In this document: piece after piece, positions 9,074 to 16,914 of the stretch
Position numbering within the stretch: the stretch's first letter is position 1
Layout of the letters: each line of letters opens with the position of its first letter
From: Veillonella sp. 3310
GTDB lineage: Bacteria > Bacillota > Negativicutes > Veillonellales > Veillonellaceae
Direction: 5' to 3'
Length of the DNA: 64,000 nt
NCBI RefSeq assembly: GCF_003999875.1
Contig: NZ_RQVJ01000006.1
Span: 56,829-120,828 of the forward strand
Made by a program: the position numbers and the translations under genes
The notes under the pieces: generated by a model
Database searches by the model: none
What the model was told of the DNA's origin: nothing
The model's input: the letters and a program-made list of their open reading frames with translations, nothing else

Positions 9074-9161
9074 TAGTATATGCTTGTACATACACTAGTT
9101 GATATGTTTAGTGTCGCGGTGTAAGTATCTTGTAAGACAAATTAATAGTGTAATATAGATA

Positions 9162-9193
9162 AACGACTAGGTTGTAAGAATCTAGTCGTTTTG
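9162..9193 (+). terminator. Intrinsic terminator after brnQ
   Basis: AACGACTAG (9162-9170) pairs perfectly with CTAGTCGTT (9182-9190), and TTT follows. Confidence 0.75.
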
Positions 9194-9199
9194 TCTATC

Positions 9200-9416
9200 T
9201 TGACAAGTATGTTTCTATGTTCATTATTATAAACATGGGCATTAATTTTCCGGGCCTTAAATATATTTTACATAAAAATATTGGATTCTATAGAAATTTC
9301 AAATTATATATTTTCTATTACTTTCACATGTGGTATAATCTCTATATCTTTCCCATAGAAAGACTGTAGGAGGTAGCGCGAGGCTACCAATGTAGTATAG
9401 TAGAAAGGAGATTTTT
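9200..9416 (+). promoter_or_regulatory. Leader and promoter region of the ABC importer operon
   Basis: The 343-base gap after brnQ holds no gene. Two promoter candidates are visible. The first is TTGACA at 9200 with TATTAT at 9225 (19-base spacing). The second is an extended -10, TGGTATAAT, at 9331-9339. A short hairpin, GGTAGC/GCTACC (about 9372-9388), precedes the ribosome site AAAGGAG. I looked for a T-box (specifier loop plus GGGTGG-type element) and did not find one. Confidence 0.5.
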
Positions 9417-10382
9417 ATGTGGAAAAAAGGACTGGCCCTGTTGGTGGTCTGTCTGGTGGGGTTCTCGGTATGGCATGAATCTTCACTAGAAGCACCAGGA
9501 GGAGGCAAGATGTACCGAGTAGGTATCTTGCAATTAGCGGAGCATCCCGCATTAGATGCAGCAAACAAAGGTTTCGTAGATGGATTACGTGAAGAGGGAT
9601 TTGTAGACAATGTGATTCTTGATCACCAAAATGCGCAGGGAGATCAATCCAATCTAAACACCATTGCCCAGCGATTTGTGGCACGTAATTCCGATTTAGT
9701 GGTGGCCATTGCGACCCCAGCGGTACAGGCTATGGCGAATGCGACGAAGGACATTCCTGTATTAGGCACTGCGGTGACGAGCTTTACTACAGCACGACTT
9801 GTGGATAGTGATGAACATCCAGGTGGTAATGTGTCGGGCACCACGGACATGGTACCTATGGAAAAACGGGTCGAACTAGTGCATCAATTATTACCGAATG
9901 CGAAAAAAATCGGTACTATCTATTCATCTAGTGAAGTGAATTCACAATTACAAGCAGAGAGTTTTCGAAAAGAAGCACAGAAATACGGTATGGAATTAGT
10001 GGAAATTACCGTATCTAATGTGAACGATGTACCGCAAGCAGCGAACCAATTGGCGATCATGGGCATCGATGCAGTGTACTTTCCAACGGATAATATCATC
10101 GCTTCATCTTATGCGAATATCGTCACCATATTTAGTAGCGCCAACTTACCAGTGTTCCCCTCTGATGAGACATGGTTAAAAACAGGTGGACTTGCAGCCT
10201 ATTCTGTAGACTTTTATAGATTAGGGGTTCAAACCGGACATATGGCGGCCCGTGTACTTCGTGGTGAAAGTACGCCGGATAGTATGCCAATCGAGATGCA
10301 AGAGCCTATTAAATTTGTATTCAACCAAGACGAAGCGGATCGCTTACATATCCAAATTCCAGAGTCATTGCGACAACAGTAG
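9417..10382 (+). CDS. ABC transporter substrate-binding protein (COG2984 type)
   Basis: 321 residues. The N terminus is a hydrophobic signal or anchor (KKGLALLVVCLVGFSVW). A Cys lies inside the hydrophobic run, but the preceding LVV does not fit a good lipobox, so the protein is either anchored by an uncleaved helix or an atypical lipoprotein. The body is a periplasmic-binding fold: VGILQLAEHPALDAANKGF, VAIATPAVQAMAN, GTTDMVP, PTDNIIASSY. These are typical of the family whose members are often annotated as Trp/Tyr or uncharacterised importers. Substrate cannot be read from the sequence. It forms an operon with the permease and ATPase that follow. Confidence 0.85.
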   Translation: MWKKGLALLVVCLVGFSVWHESSLEAPGGGKMYRVGILQLAEHPALDAANKGFVDGLREEGFVDNVILDHQNAQGDQSNLNTIAQRFVARNSDLVVAIATPAVQAMANATKDIPVLGTAVTSFTTARLVDSDEHPGGNVSGTTDMVPMEKRVELVHQLLPNAKKIGTIYSSSEVNSQLQAESFRKEAQKYGMELVEITVSNVNDVPQAANQLAIMGIDAVYFPTDNIIASSYANIVTIFSSANLPVFPSDETWLKTGGLAAYSVDFYRLGVQTGHMAARVLRGESTPDSMPIEMQEPIKFVFNQDEADRLHIQIPESLRQQ

Positions 10383-10417
10383 TATAGTAGTGGGGGCAAC
10401 CCCGAGTAGGAGGATCT

Positions 10418-11317
10418 ATGACAAACTTAATTATTAGCACCATTGCACAAGGCCTATTATGGGCATTGTTGGCATTGGGTGTATTTATTACTTTCAGAAT
10501 TTTAGACGTAGCTGATTTAACAGTGGAAGGTAGTTTCCCTATGGGCGCTGCTATTTCAGCGGTATTGATTACCATGGGTGTGAATCCTTGGCTGACAGTT
10601 GTGATAGCAGGTATTGGTGGTATGGTTGCCGGTGCTGTGACGGGATGGATACATACAAAATTAAAAATCCCTGCATTACTAGCTGGTATCTTAACCATGA
10701 TTGCCTTGTATTCTGTGAACTTACATATTATGGGGAAAGCAAATATCTCCTTATTGCGCATGGATACGGTGTACTCCGCCATTCATAGCATGGGTATTTC
10801 CAATGCGGTAGCATTGACTATCATTGGTGTAGTGGTAACTGTGGTAGTGGGATTATTCTTATTCTGGTTCTTTGGTACTGAACTAGGCACATCTATCCGC
10901 GCTACTGGGGTAAATCCACAAATGATTCGTGCCCAAGGGGTAAACACAGATTCCATGATTGTTCTTGGATTACTATTATCCAATGGTTTTGTAGCTGTAT
11001 CTGGGGCGTTAATTGCTCAATCCCAAGGTTTTGCAGATATCGGTATGGGCGTAGGAACTATCGTTATCGGCCTCGCATCTGTTATCATCGGGGAGGTACT
11101 ATTTGCTTCTTCTTCGGTAGTGCGCAAACTATTTGGTAATTCTTCCTTCGTGTTGAGCTTAGTAGCCGTTGTATTCGGTTCCATTATTTACCGTATCGTT
11201 ATTGCTACTGTACTATACCTAGGTATGCCTCCAAATGATTTGAAATTATTTACCGCTATATTAGTAGCTCTTGCCCTATCTTTACCAACGTGGCAAGGTA
11301 AATTTCGTCGTGGTTAA
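10418..11317 (+). CDS. ABC transporter permease (COG4120 type)
   Basis: 299 residues, about eight or nine membrane helices. It opens with IISTIAQGLLWALLALGVFITFRIL and the DLTVEGSFPMGAA motif typical of this branched-chain-permease-like family. The loop segment FGTELGTSIRATGVNPQM resembles the EAA-type coupling element that contacts the ATPase. It sits between the binding protein and the ATPase with a good AGGAGG-type ribosome site, so the three encode one importer. Substrate is unassigned. Confidence 0.88.
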   Translation: MTNLIISTIAQGLLWALLALGVFITFRILDVADLTVEGSFPMGAAISAVLITMGVNPWLTVVIAGIGGMVAGAVTGWIHTKLKIPALLAGILTMIALYSVNLHIMGKANISLLRMDTVYSAIHSMGISNAVALTIIGVVVTVVVGLFLFWFFGTELGTSIRATGVNPQMIRAQGVNTDSMIVLGLLLSNGFVAVSGALIAQSQGFADIGMGVGTIVIGLASVIIGEVLFASSSVVRKLFGNSSFVLSLVAVVFGSIIYRIVIATVLYLGMPPNDLKLFTAILVALALSLPTWQGKFRRG

Positions 11318-11332
11318 GAGGAGGGTGCGCAC

Positions 11333-12124
11333 ATGTTAGAATTAAAAGGAATTGTGAAAGCCTTCCATAAAGGCACTGTGAATGAAAAAATTGCTCTTCG
11401 TGGCATTGATTTACGATTAGAAGATGGAGATTTCGTGACTGTTATCGGTGGTAATGGAGCTGGTAAAAGTACATTGTTGAACTCCATTGCCGGTGTATTC
11501 TCCGTCGATGAAGGTTCATTGCATATTAATGATGTAGACGTCACTCACATGGCGGAATACAAACGGGCCAAATACATTGGTCGTGTCTTCCAAGATCCTA
11601 TGTTGGGCACAGCTGGCAATATGCAAATTGAGGAGAACATGCTCCTTGCCTTACGCCGTGGTAAACAAATGGGATTGTCTTGGGCTTTTAAAGAAAATGA
11701 AAGAGAATTATTTAAACAGCAATTAGCTCGTTTGGATTTGGGTTTAGAAAATCGTTTGTCATCCAGTATGGGATTATTAAGTGGTGGTCAACGTCAATCC
11801 ATTACTTTGTTGATGGCCACTATGTTGAAACCGGAAGTGCTGTTGCTAGATGAACATACGGCAGCCTTAGACCCGAAAACGGCAGAAAAAGTATTGCAGC
11901 TCACAGATGAACTAGTAAAAGAACATCATTTGACTACCTTGATGATTACCCATAATATGCGTGATGCCTTACGATTCGGCAATCGTTTGATCATGATGGA
12001 TAATGGTAAAGTTATCTATGATGTACGAGGAGAAGAGAAGGCTAGCTTAACCGTACAAGATTTATTAGAGCGCTTTGAAGTAGCCAGCGAAAATACCCTC
12101 AGTGACCGCATGATGTTGGGCTAA
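11333..12124 (+). CDS. ABC transporter ATP-binding protein (COG1101 type)
   Basis: 263 residues with complete ATPase motifs: Walker A GGNGAGKST at ~38-46, signature LSGGQRQS at ~147, Walker B VLLLDEHTAALDP at ~168, and the switch His in MITHNM at ~203. It energises the upstream permease. The spacing of 15 bases to the permease gene and GAGG ribosome site support one transcript. It is the last gene of the operon; a promoter for rpsO begins almost immediately after its stop. Confidence 0.92.
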   Translation: MLELKGIVKAFHKGTVNEKIALRGIDLRLEDGDFVTVIGGNGAGKSTLLNSIAGVFSVDEGSLHINDVDVTHMAEYKRAKYIGRVFQDPMLGTAGNMQIEENMLLALRRGKQMGLSWAFKENERELFKQQLARLDLGLENRLSSSMGLLSGGQRQSITLLMATMLKPEVLLLDEHTAALDPKTAEKVLQLTDELVKEHHLTTLMITHNMRDALRFGNRLIMMDNGKVIYDVRGEEKASLTVQDLLERFEVASENTLSDRMMLG

Positions 12125-12128
12125 GTAC

Positions 12129-12157
12129 TTTACTTTTACCACAAAGTATAGTATTAT
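12129..12157 (+). promoter_or_regulatory. Promoter of rpsO
   Basis: TTTACT (12129-12134) and TATTAT (12152-12157) with a 17-base spacer, starting just after the ABC ATPase stop codon. Confidence 0.6.
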
Positions 12158-12176
12158 AGATACCGATGTATTAACC

Positions 12177-12216
12177 TAGGCGAGGTAATTGAGTCTCCGC
12201 CCATTACTTTGGCCTA
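12177..12216 (+). ncRNA. Structured rpsO 5' leader, candidate S15 autoregulatory element
   Basis: TAGGC (12177-12181) pairs with GCCTA (12212-12216) and GTAAT (12185-12189) pairs with ATTAC (12203-12207), giving a two-part stem in the leader. S15 is known to repress its own mRNA through leader structures in several phyla. Assigning that role here is inference. Confidence 0.5.
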
Positions 12217-12247
12217 TGGAATTGTAATTTTTAGGAGGACATGAAAC

Positions 12248-12514
12248 ATGTTAACTACAGAAGCTAAAGCAGCTATTATTAAAGAATTCGCTGTTCACGA
12301 AGGTGACACTGGATCCCCAGAAGTACAAATCGCGATTTTAACTAACCGCATTGTATACTTAACAGAGCATTTAAAAGAGCACAAAAAAGATCATCATTCC
12401 CGTCGTGGTCTTTTAAAATTAGTTGGTCAACGTCGTAACATGCTTGACTACCTTCGTCGTAAAGACATCGAACGCTACCGTGCGATCTTAGAAAAATTAG
12501 GCTTACGTAAATAA
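12248..12514 (+). CDS. rpsO: 30S ribosomal protein S15
   Basis: 88 residues, the exact usual size. S15 binds 16S rRNA helices h20-h22 early in small-subunit assembly. Diagnostic segments are [27 protein letters not shown] and [13 protein letters not shown] ([13 protein letters not shown]). AGGAGG precedes the ATG. In many bacteria pnp follows rpsO; here a terminator and a TonB-dependent receptor gene follow instead, so rpsO is monocistronic. Confidence 0.97.
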   Translation: MLTTEAKAAIIKEFAVHEGDTGSPEVQIAILTNRIVYLTEHLKEHKKDHHSRRGLLKLVGQRRNMLDYLRRKDIERYRAILEKLGLRK

Positions 12515-12528
12515 TTTTACGTACTTAC

Positions 12529-12553
12529 AAAAAGCGGCTTCGGCCGCTTTTTT
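12529..12553 (+). terminator. Intrinsic terminator after rpsO
   Basis: AAAAGCGGC-TTCG-GCCGCTTTTTT, a near-ideal stem with UUCG tetraloop and six T. Confidence 0.95.
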
Positions 12554-12583
12554 GTTATATATGAAGATATTTTCACAAAATGA

Positions 12584-12612
12584 TTTGCAATATTGAAAAT
12601 GAATGGTATACT
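12584..12612 (+). promoter_or_regulatory. Promoter of the TonB-dependent receptor gene
   Basis: TTTGCA (12584-12589) and TATACT (12607-12612) at 17-base spacing. The surrounding AT-rich TGATTTGCAATATTGA sequence has only a loose resemblance to a Fur box, so metal control is possible but not shown. Confidence 0.6.
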
Positions 12613-12657
12613 AATAGAAAACTTAATGTTTGTTTTATAGTAAGAAGGGAAGTACTA

Positions 12658-14919
12658 ATGAAACAAGTTAAACGAAATGCAACGCGGTTACTATTATTAT
12701 CTATGGTTACGGTAGCGCTGGGCAGTTATACAGGGTATGCTCATGATGCGCAAGCGGTAGAAGAAACGGTGACCTTGCCAGATGTAACGGTAACGGCAAC
12801 GAGAACCTTACAAGATATTTCAAAAACGCCTAGTTCTGTGTCTGTGGTGACAGCGAAGGATATTGAAAATCGCAAGGTGGATACGGTTGCAGATGCGATA
12901 CAATTATTACCAGGGGTGTATAAAAGTCAAGCTTCGGCAGGTGAAATACAAATCCGTGGATTCGATTCTAAAAATATATCGGTACTCGTTGATGGCGTGC
13001 CGATGAATAATTCTTTCAATAATAAGGTGGACTGGGAAGTGATTCCCGTGCATTCCATCGATCGAATTGAATTGGTGCGTGGTGCTAGTTCCTCCTTGTA
13101 TGGTGGTAAAGGGGTAGCAGGTGTATTAAGTATTACAACGAAACAAGTGGCACCGAAGGCAAATCGTCAAGGGATTCGTTGGCATGGCAAGGTCAATGGC
13201 GGGACTTATGGTACTTGGAACAACGAACTAGGATTTGATGCTCGAGTGTCTGATATGGTAGCCATTGGTGTATCTGCAGAAGAGCGTCGCACAAATGGAT
13301 TCCCAGGATTTTTTGTGACCGATAAGAGCAAAGCAATTACTAGTAAGGTAAAAGCGATTACACCAGATATGCCGTTGGAACAATTGAAAAGTGGCAAATA
13401 TGTGTTAGGGAATCGTGGGGATAAATCACTTCATAATAAAAATCTATCAGCGTATGTGACGATGAACTTAGGTGAGAAAGAAACATTAACCTACCGCTAT
13501 ACTTACGCTAATAATAAGTATTCCTATCATAATCCAATCACTGCCGTTACAGTGAATGGTAAGACTATTTTTGATGGGGATATAAAAGTAAATGACAAAC
13601 AGTATGTGAAACTAAATGGCAATAGTTTCTTAGGTCATGATGCAGAGCGAGAATATCATTCTCATAGTTTGCAATATAAAAATGAAGCGAACAAATTACA
13701 GATTTCCTTGGGTTATTTAGATAAAAAGAAAGATGGCTATTCTGTGCCAACAAAAGCAACTTCAGGAGATTATGAAGGTCCAGGGACGCACTCCTTCTAT
13801 CCAGGCAAAGCGTACAATCTAGATGTGCAAAAAGCATGGAAACCTGAAGGAAAACATCAAATTGTAGGGGGATTGAATTGGAAACAAGAGCGGTTTGATC
13901 AAGAAAAGATTTCTTTGCAACATTGGCGAGATAAAAACTCTAAAGATACTAAGGTATTCCCTAACGGTGTGAGTGAAACGAATACAGGGGCATCTCGCAC
14001 GATGGCAGTTTTTGTACAAGATACGTATCGCCCTAACGATGATTGGGCTATTTATGCCGGACTTCGTTTAGATCATTTTAAAAAGTACGATGGGTCCCAC
14101 GGGGAGTACAATAAGAAAACAAAGTCCTACGATGTTGCACATCATAATGATGGATCTTACACAGAGTTGAGTCCTAAGTTGTCCGTAGAAAGATACCTTG
14201 ATGATTCTACCAACGTCTATGCATCCTATGGTCACTCCTTTGCACCGCCAACCTTGTACCAAGTGTACCGCTTCGGTCAAACATCTAAAACTCCTATTCA
14301 TGCAAATCCAGAGTTAGATCCAGAACATTCCGATACCTTTGAACTTGGTTTGAAAAAATCTTGGAATGAAAGTACAAAATTAAACGTAGCAGCCTTTTAT
14401 GTGAATACAAAGGATAAAATTCAATATGTTACATTTAAAAAGACAGATGGTACTGAGGATTACAAAAAGTATATCAATATAGGATCAGAAACACGTCGTG
14501 GTGTAGAATTAGAACTTCGTCACAAGTTGTCTAACAAATGGTCTGTCTTTGGAAACTATACATGGCAAATGGGATATATAGAAAGTAAAGCTTTGGACAA
14601 TACAGATCAAAGTGATGGAAAAGAACAAAACTTTGAAATTCCAAGGCACCTATTCCATGGTGGTTTGGAATACAATAGTGGCAAGTGGAATGTGTTGTGG
14701 GATATGCAATACGTAAGCTCCCGCAACAGCAAAGATACCGCAGGTGGCGAGCCAGAGTCAGAAGATGCGTACTTCTTGACTAATGCGTCCGTAAATTATA
14801 AAGTATCCAAAGAAGCGACATTGCAATTCGGAGTACAAAATATCTTTAATCGTGAATACTATGCGAGAGAAGCAACAGGCGGCCGTACGTATAATGTAGG
14901 CATGAAATTTAAATTCTAA
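12658..14919 (+). CDS. TonB-dependent outer-membrane receptor
   Basis: About 753 residues from ATG 12658, which has AGAAGGGA upstream and opens a clean signal peptide (MKQVKRNATRLLLL..., cleavage near HDAQA); the frame is open further upstream but that part lacks a ribosome site. The TonB box region VTLPDVTVTATR comes right after the signal. The plug domain follows (residues ~50-165: SVVTAKDIENR, IQIRGFDSKNISVLVDGVPMN, RIELVRGASSSLYGG, GVLSITTK). The rest is a 22-strand barrel ending in GMKFKF with terminal Phe. Such receptors import ferric siderophores, haem or cobalamin; the ligand is not evident. It is monocistronic between two terminators. Confidence 0.93.
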   Translation: MKQVKRNATRLLLLSMVTVALGSYTGYAHDAQAVEETVTLPDVTVTATRTLQDISKTPSSVSVVTAKDIENRKVDTVADAIQLLPGVYKSQASAGEIQIRGFDSKNISVLVDGVPMNNSFNNKVDWEVIPVHSIDRIELVRGASSSLYGGKGVAGVLSITTKQVAPKANRQGIRWHGKVNGGTYGTWNNELGFDARVSDMVAIGVSAEERRTNGFPGFFVTDKSKAITSKVKAITPDMPLEQLKSGKYVLGNRGDKSLHNKNLSAYVTMNLGEKETLTYRYTYANNKYSYHNPITAVTVNGKTIFDGDIKVNDKQYVKLNGNSFLGHDAEREYHSHSLQYKNEANKLQISLGYLDKKKDGYSVPTKATSGDYEGPGTHSFYPGKAYNLDVQKAWKPEGKHQIVGGLNWKQERFDQEKISLQHWRDKNSKDTKVFPNGVSETNTGASRTMAVFVQDTYRPNDDWAIYAGLRLDHFKKYDGSHGEYNKKTKSYDVAHHNDGSYTELSPKLSVERYLDDSTNVYASYGHSFAPPTLYQVYRFGQTSKTPIHANPELDPEHSDTFELGLKKSWNESTKLNVAAFYVNTKDKIQYVTFKKTDGTEDYKKYINIGSETRRGVELELRHKLSNKWSVFGNYTWQMGYIESKALDNTDQSDGKEQNFEIPRHLFHGGLEYNSGKWNVLWDMQYVSSRNSKDTAGGEPESEDAYFLTNASVNYKVSKEATLQFGVQNIFNREYYAREATGGRTYNVGMKFKF

Positions 14920-14932
14920 TATAGAAATCTGT

Positions 14933-14967
14933 AAAATGAGACGTTCCGACGAGGGGCGTCTCATTTT
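14933..14967 (+). terminator. Intrinsic terminator after the TonB receptor
   Basis: AAAATGAGACG (14933-14943) pairs with CGTCTCATTTT (14957-14967), ending in TTTT. Confidence 0.85.
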
Positions 14968-15098
14968 GTTACCTACTAGATGTTGTATGACCAATTGGAA
15001 TAGCACTACCATAGGCAATGGCTCTTACCAATGGTATACTAAAGAGGATATAAAGATATTCATAGTAGAGGTCCAAGTGATTCGTAAGGGGAGTATGT

Positions 15099-16247
15099 AT
15101 GAATTATAAGCGAAATGTACTAGCAGGACTTGTTATGGCATGTTTGAGCACTGTACCATTTGTGTATGGAGCGTCGGCAGAGGTAGGCTTTCAACAGGTT
15201 GTGACGCAACCAGAGCTCATTGAGGTAAGCACAGCGGGGCGAGCTGTGGCGATGCGCAAATACCACGAGGTACTCAACTATCCAGAGGGACTGCATATTA
15301 AGGTAAATGGTGTAGGGTATGACACGGTGCAGCAGAAGCACCATAATGTAACTGGTATTTATGTATTGGATGGTACTAAGTTAACTGTCCACAAGGGCTT
15401 GCAAGTAGATCTAAGTAATGCTCACCCTTATGACCAAGCCGATGAAATGGCACATTATTACATGAGCGGTATCTATGCCGGCTTTGGTCGAAAACATGTT
15501 GATGACCCGAAATATGATACAAAGGTGGTCGTTCATGGGCCCACGGTGATTCAAGCCGTTGGCAATGGGGTACAAGCTAATAAAGATAGTTATATTACGT
15601 TAGACGGTCCTGTGAAAATTGAAACTGTGCCATTTGAGCAAGCAGATGTGTATGCTGCTATTGTCGAAGAAGGTAGCATTGGTATTGGCACTAGTCGGTT
15701 GGCTGATACCTATACGGGTACAGCCCCTGCATCTACTCCGAAACCATCCCAGTATGCAACGGTACAAGTAACAGGCAATGTAGGGATATTGAATAAAAAC
15801 TATGGATTGAATCCTAATCCTGGACGTCATGGTTCGTATATTGTGATGAATTTAGGGACGAAGGACTCCGTGTGGACTGGGGCGGCATTAAATGAATTTG
15901 CTGAAAGTGGAAATAACCCTCACCAGTCTGGCGTTACACTAGAATTGAAAAATCAGGCAACGTGGCATAATCGATGGATAGGAGCTAAGCGACATCGCAG
16001 TGGACATGAAGAATTACTGCTAGCAACTGGCAAAGGATATACTTTTACAGGTAGTCATATTCAAACATTAATCGGCGGTGATACGCCAGAAACGGCAGGT
16101 ATTATTTACCAAGAAGATACAGAACCTATTGTAGTAGATGTATTGCAGGGGTATGTAAAAATAGTAGATCGTAGGCCTAATGCAACAAATACAACTGCGC
16201 CCATTCGAGTGATAAGCAATAGAGGACAACTTACCATTCTCAAATAA
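15099..16247 (+). CDS. Secreted passenger-like protein without a translocator barrel
   Basis: 382 residues with a signal peptide (cleavage near YGASA, residue ~26) and a predicted beta-helical body. It is clearly paralogous to the passenger of the autotransporter at 47556: both share NVTGIY, HYYMS.(I/V)YAG(F/L)G, NVG(I/L)(L/I)NK.YG.NPN, TGA.LNE(F/Y)AES..NPH.SG, and TW.N.WIG. Unlike that protein it stops after the passenger (ending GQLTILK) and has no C-terminal barrel or terminal Phe. The frame is intact and there is no decayed barrel downstream, so it is not a simple frameshift. It may be secreted to the periplasm, surface-attached by another route, or a duplicated passenger remnant. An extended -10 (TGGTATACT) lies near 15031. 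Confidence 0.75.
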   Translation: MNYKRNVLAGLVMACLSTVPFVYGASAEVGFQQVVTQPELIEVSTAGRAVAMRKYHEVLNYPEGLHIKVNGVGYDTVQQKHHNVTGIYVLDGTKLTVHKGLQVDLSNAHPYDQADEMAHYYMSGIYAGFGRKHVDDPKYDTKVVVHGPTVIQAVGNGVQANKDSYITLDGPVKIETVPFEQADVYAAIVEEGSIGIGTSRLADTYTGTAPASTPKPSQYATVQVTGNVGILNKNYGLNPNPGRHGSYIVMNLGTKDSVWTGAALNEFAESGNNPHQSGVTLELKNQATWHNRWIGAKRHRSGHEELLLATGKGYTFTGSHIQTLIGGDTPETAGIIYQEDTEPIVVDVLQGYVKIVDRRPNATNTTAPIRVISNRGQLTILK

Positions 16248-16248
16248 G

Positions 16249-16265
16249 TATGCATATTTTGCATA
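16249..16265. promoter_or_regulatory. Inverted repeat upstream of fapR
   Basis: TATGCA (16249-16254) and TGCATA (16260-16265) around a 5-base centre, between the passenger gene and the fapR promoter. No T-tract follows, so an operator is more likely than a terminator. Confidence 0.35.
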
Positions 16266-16280
16266 GGAATCAAGAAAAGC

Positions 16281-16331
16281 TTGCATACTATTATCATTTT
16301 AGAGTATAATTGTATGGAAGTATTATTACTT
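16281..16331 (+). promoter_or_regulatory. fapR/fab operon promoter with candidate operator
   Basis: TTGCAT (16281-16286), 18-base spacer, TATAAT (16305-16310). An inverted repeat AAGTA-TTAT-TACTT lies at 16318-16331, overlapping the predicted start site, where a repressor such as FapR would block transcription. FapR is known to repress its own operon in Gram-positives; the match to its published operator was not tested. Confidence 0.6.
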
Positions 16332-16350
16332 GGTCATAAAAGGTGGTTAT

Positions 16351-16905
16351 ATGAGTCGTATAAAGAAGGAAGAACGACAACAGTTATTGCGCGAAAAACT
16401 GAATATAAGTCCCTTCACGACGGATGAGGAATTGGCCACATATTTTGGAGTTAGTGTTCCGACCATTCGATTGGATCGTTTGGCATTAGGCATTCCTGAG
16501 TTACGTGAACGGATTAAGGCAATGGCACAGGAGCATTCTGATGACAGACAGCATATTGATCGGGCAGATGTAGTAGGAGATGTCATTGATTTAGCAGTAG
16601 GACAATATGGCATCAGTGTTCTTCGCACTACAAAAGAGATGCTAGATCGATCAGGCTATGTGGAGGCACAATATTTATACGCCCAGGCTAACTCGTTGGC
16701 AAGAGCTATTGTAGGGGTTCCTACAATGATTGCTGGAGTTGGAAATATTAAATATAAGAGTCTCGTTAAAAGCGATGTTAATTTAGCAGCAAAAGCTGAA
16801 TTAGTGCGACAACGAGGAGAAAAATTCTTTATAAAAGTAACAATCAAAGATACCATAAAAGAAGTGTTTCGCGCTAAATTTATTATGGAATCTGTGATAG
16901 AATAA
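16351..16905 (+). CDS. fapR: FapR, malonyl-CoA-sensing repressor of lipid synthesis
   Basis: About 184 residues from ATG 16351, preceded by AAAGGTGG; an in-frame TTG at 16330 lies ahead of that ribosome site and is rejected. B. subtilis FapR is 188 residues. The N-terminal third is a DeoR-like helix-turn-helix (TTDEELATYFGVSVPTIRLD, recognition helix residues ~28-45). After a linker, residues ~70-184 form the hot-dog-fold effector domain (SLARAIVGVPTMIAGVGNIKYK). In the family malonyl-CoA binding releases FapR from DNA. It is the first gene of the plsX-fab operon it is expected to regulate. Confidence 0.92.
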   Translation: MSRIKKEERQQLLREKLNISPFTTDEELATYFGVSVPTIRLDRLALGIPELRERIKAMAQEHSDDRQHIDRADVVGDVIDLAVGQYGISVLRTTKEMLDRSGYVEAQYLYAQANSLARAIVGVPTMIAGVGNIKYKSLVKSDVNLAAKAELVRQRGEKFFIKVTIKDTIKEVFRAKFIMESVIE

Positions 16906-16914
16906 GGGTGAATT

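Noticed and set aside
9340..9416. T-box riboswitch ahead of the ABC importer
   Set aside because: The short GGTAGC/GCTACC hairpin lacks the conserved T-box sequence, a specifier loop and an antiterminator/terminator pair.
12576..12612. Fur box at the TonB receptor promoter
   Set aside because: Best alignment to the 7-1-7 consensus leaves about five mismatches, too weak to call in AT-rich sequence.
12580..12657. Longer N terminus of the TonB-dependent receptor
   Set aside because: The upstream in-frame start lies in the promoter region, has no ribosome site, and would bury the signal peptide.
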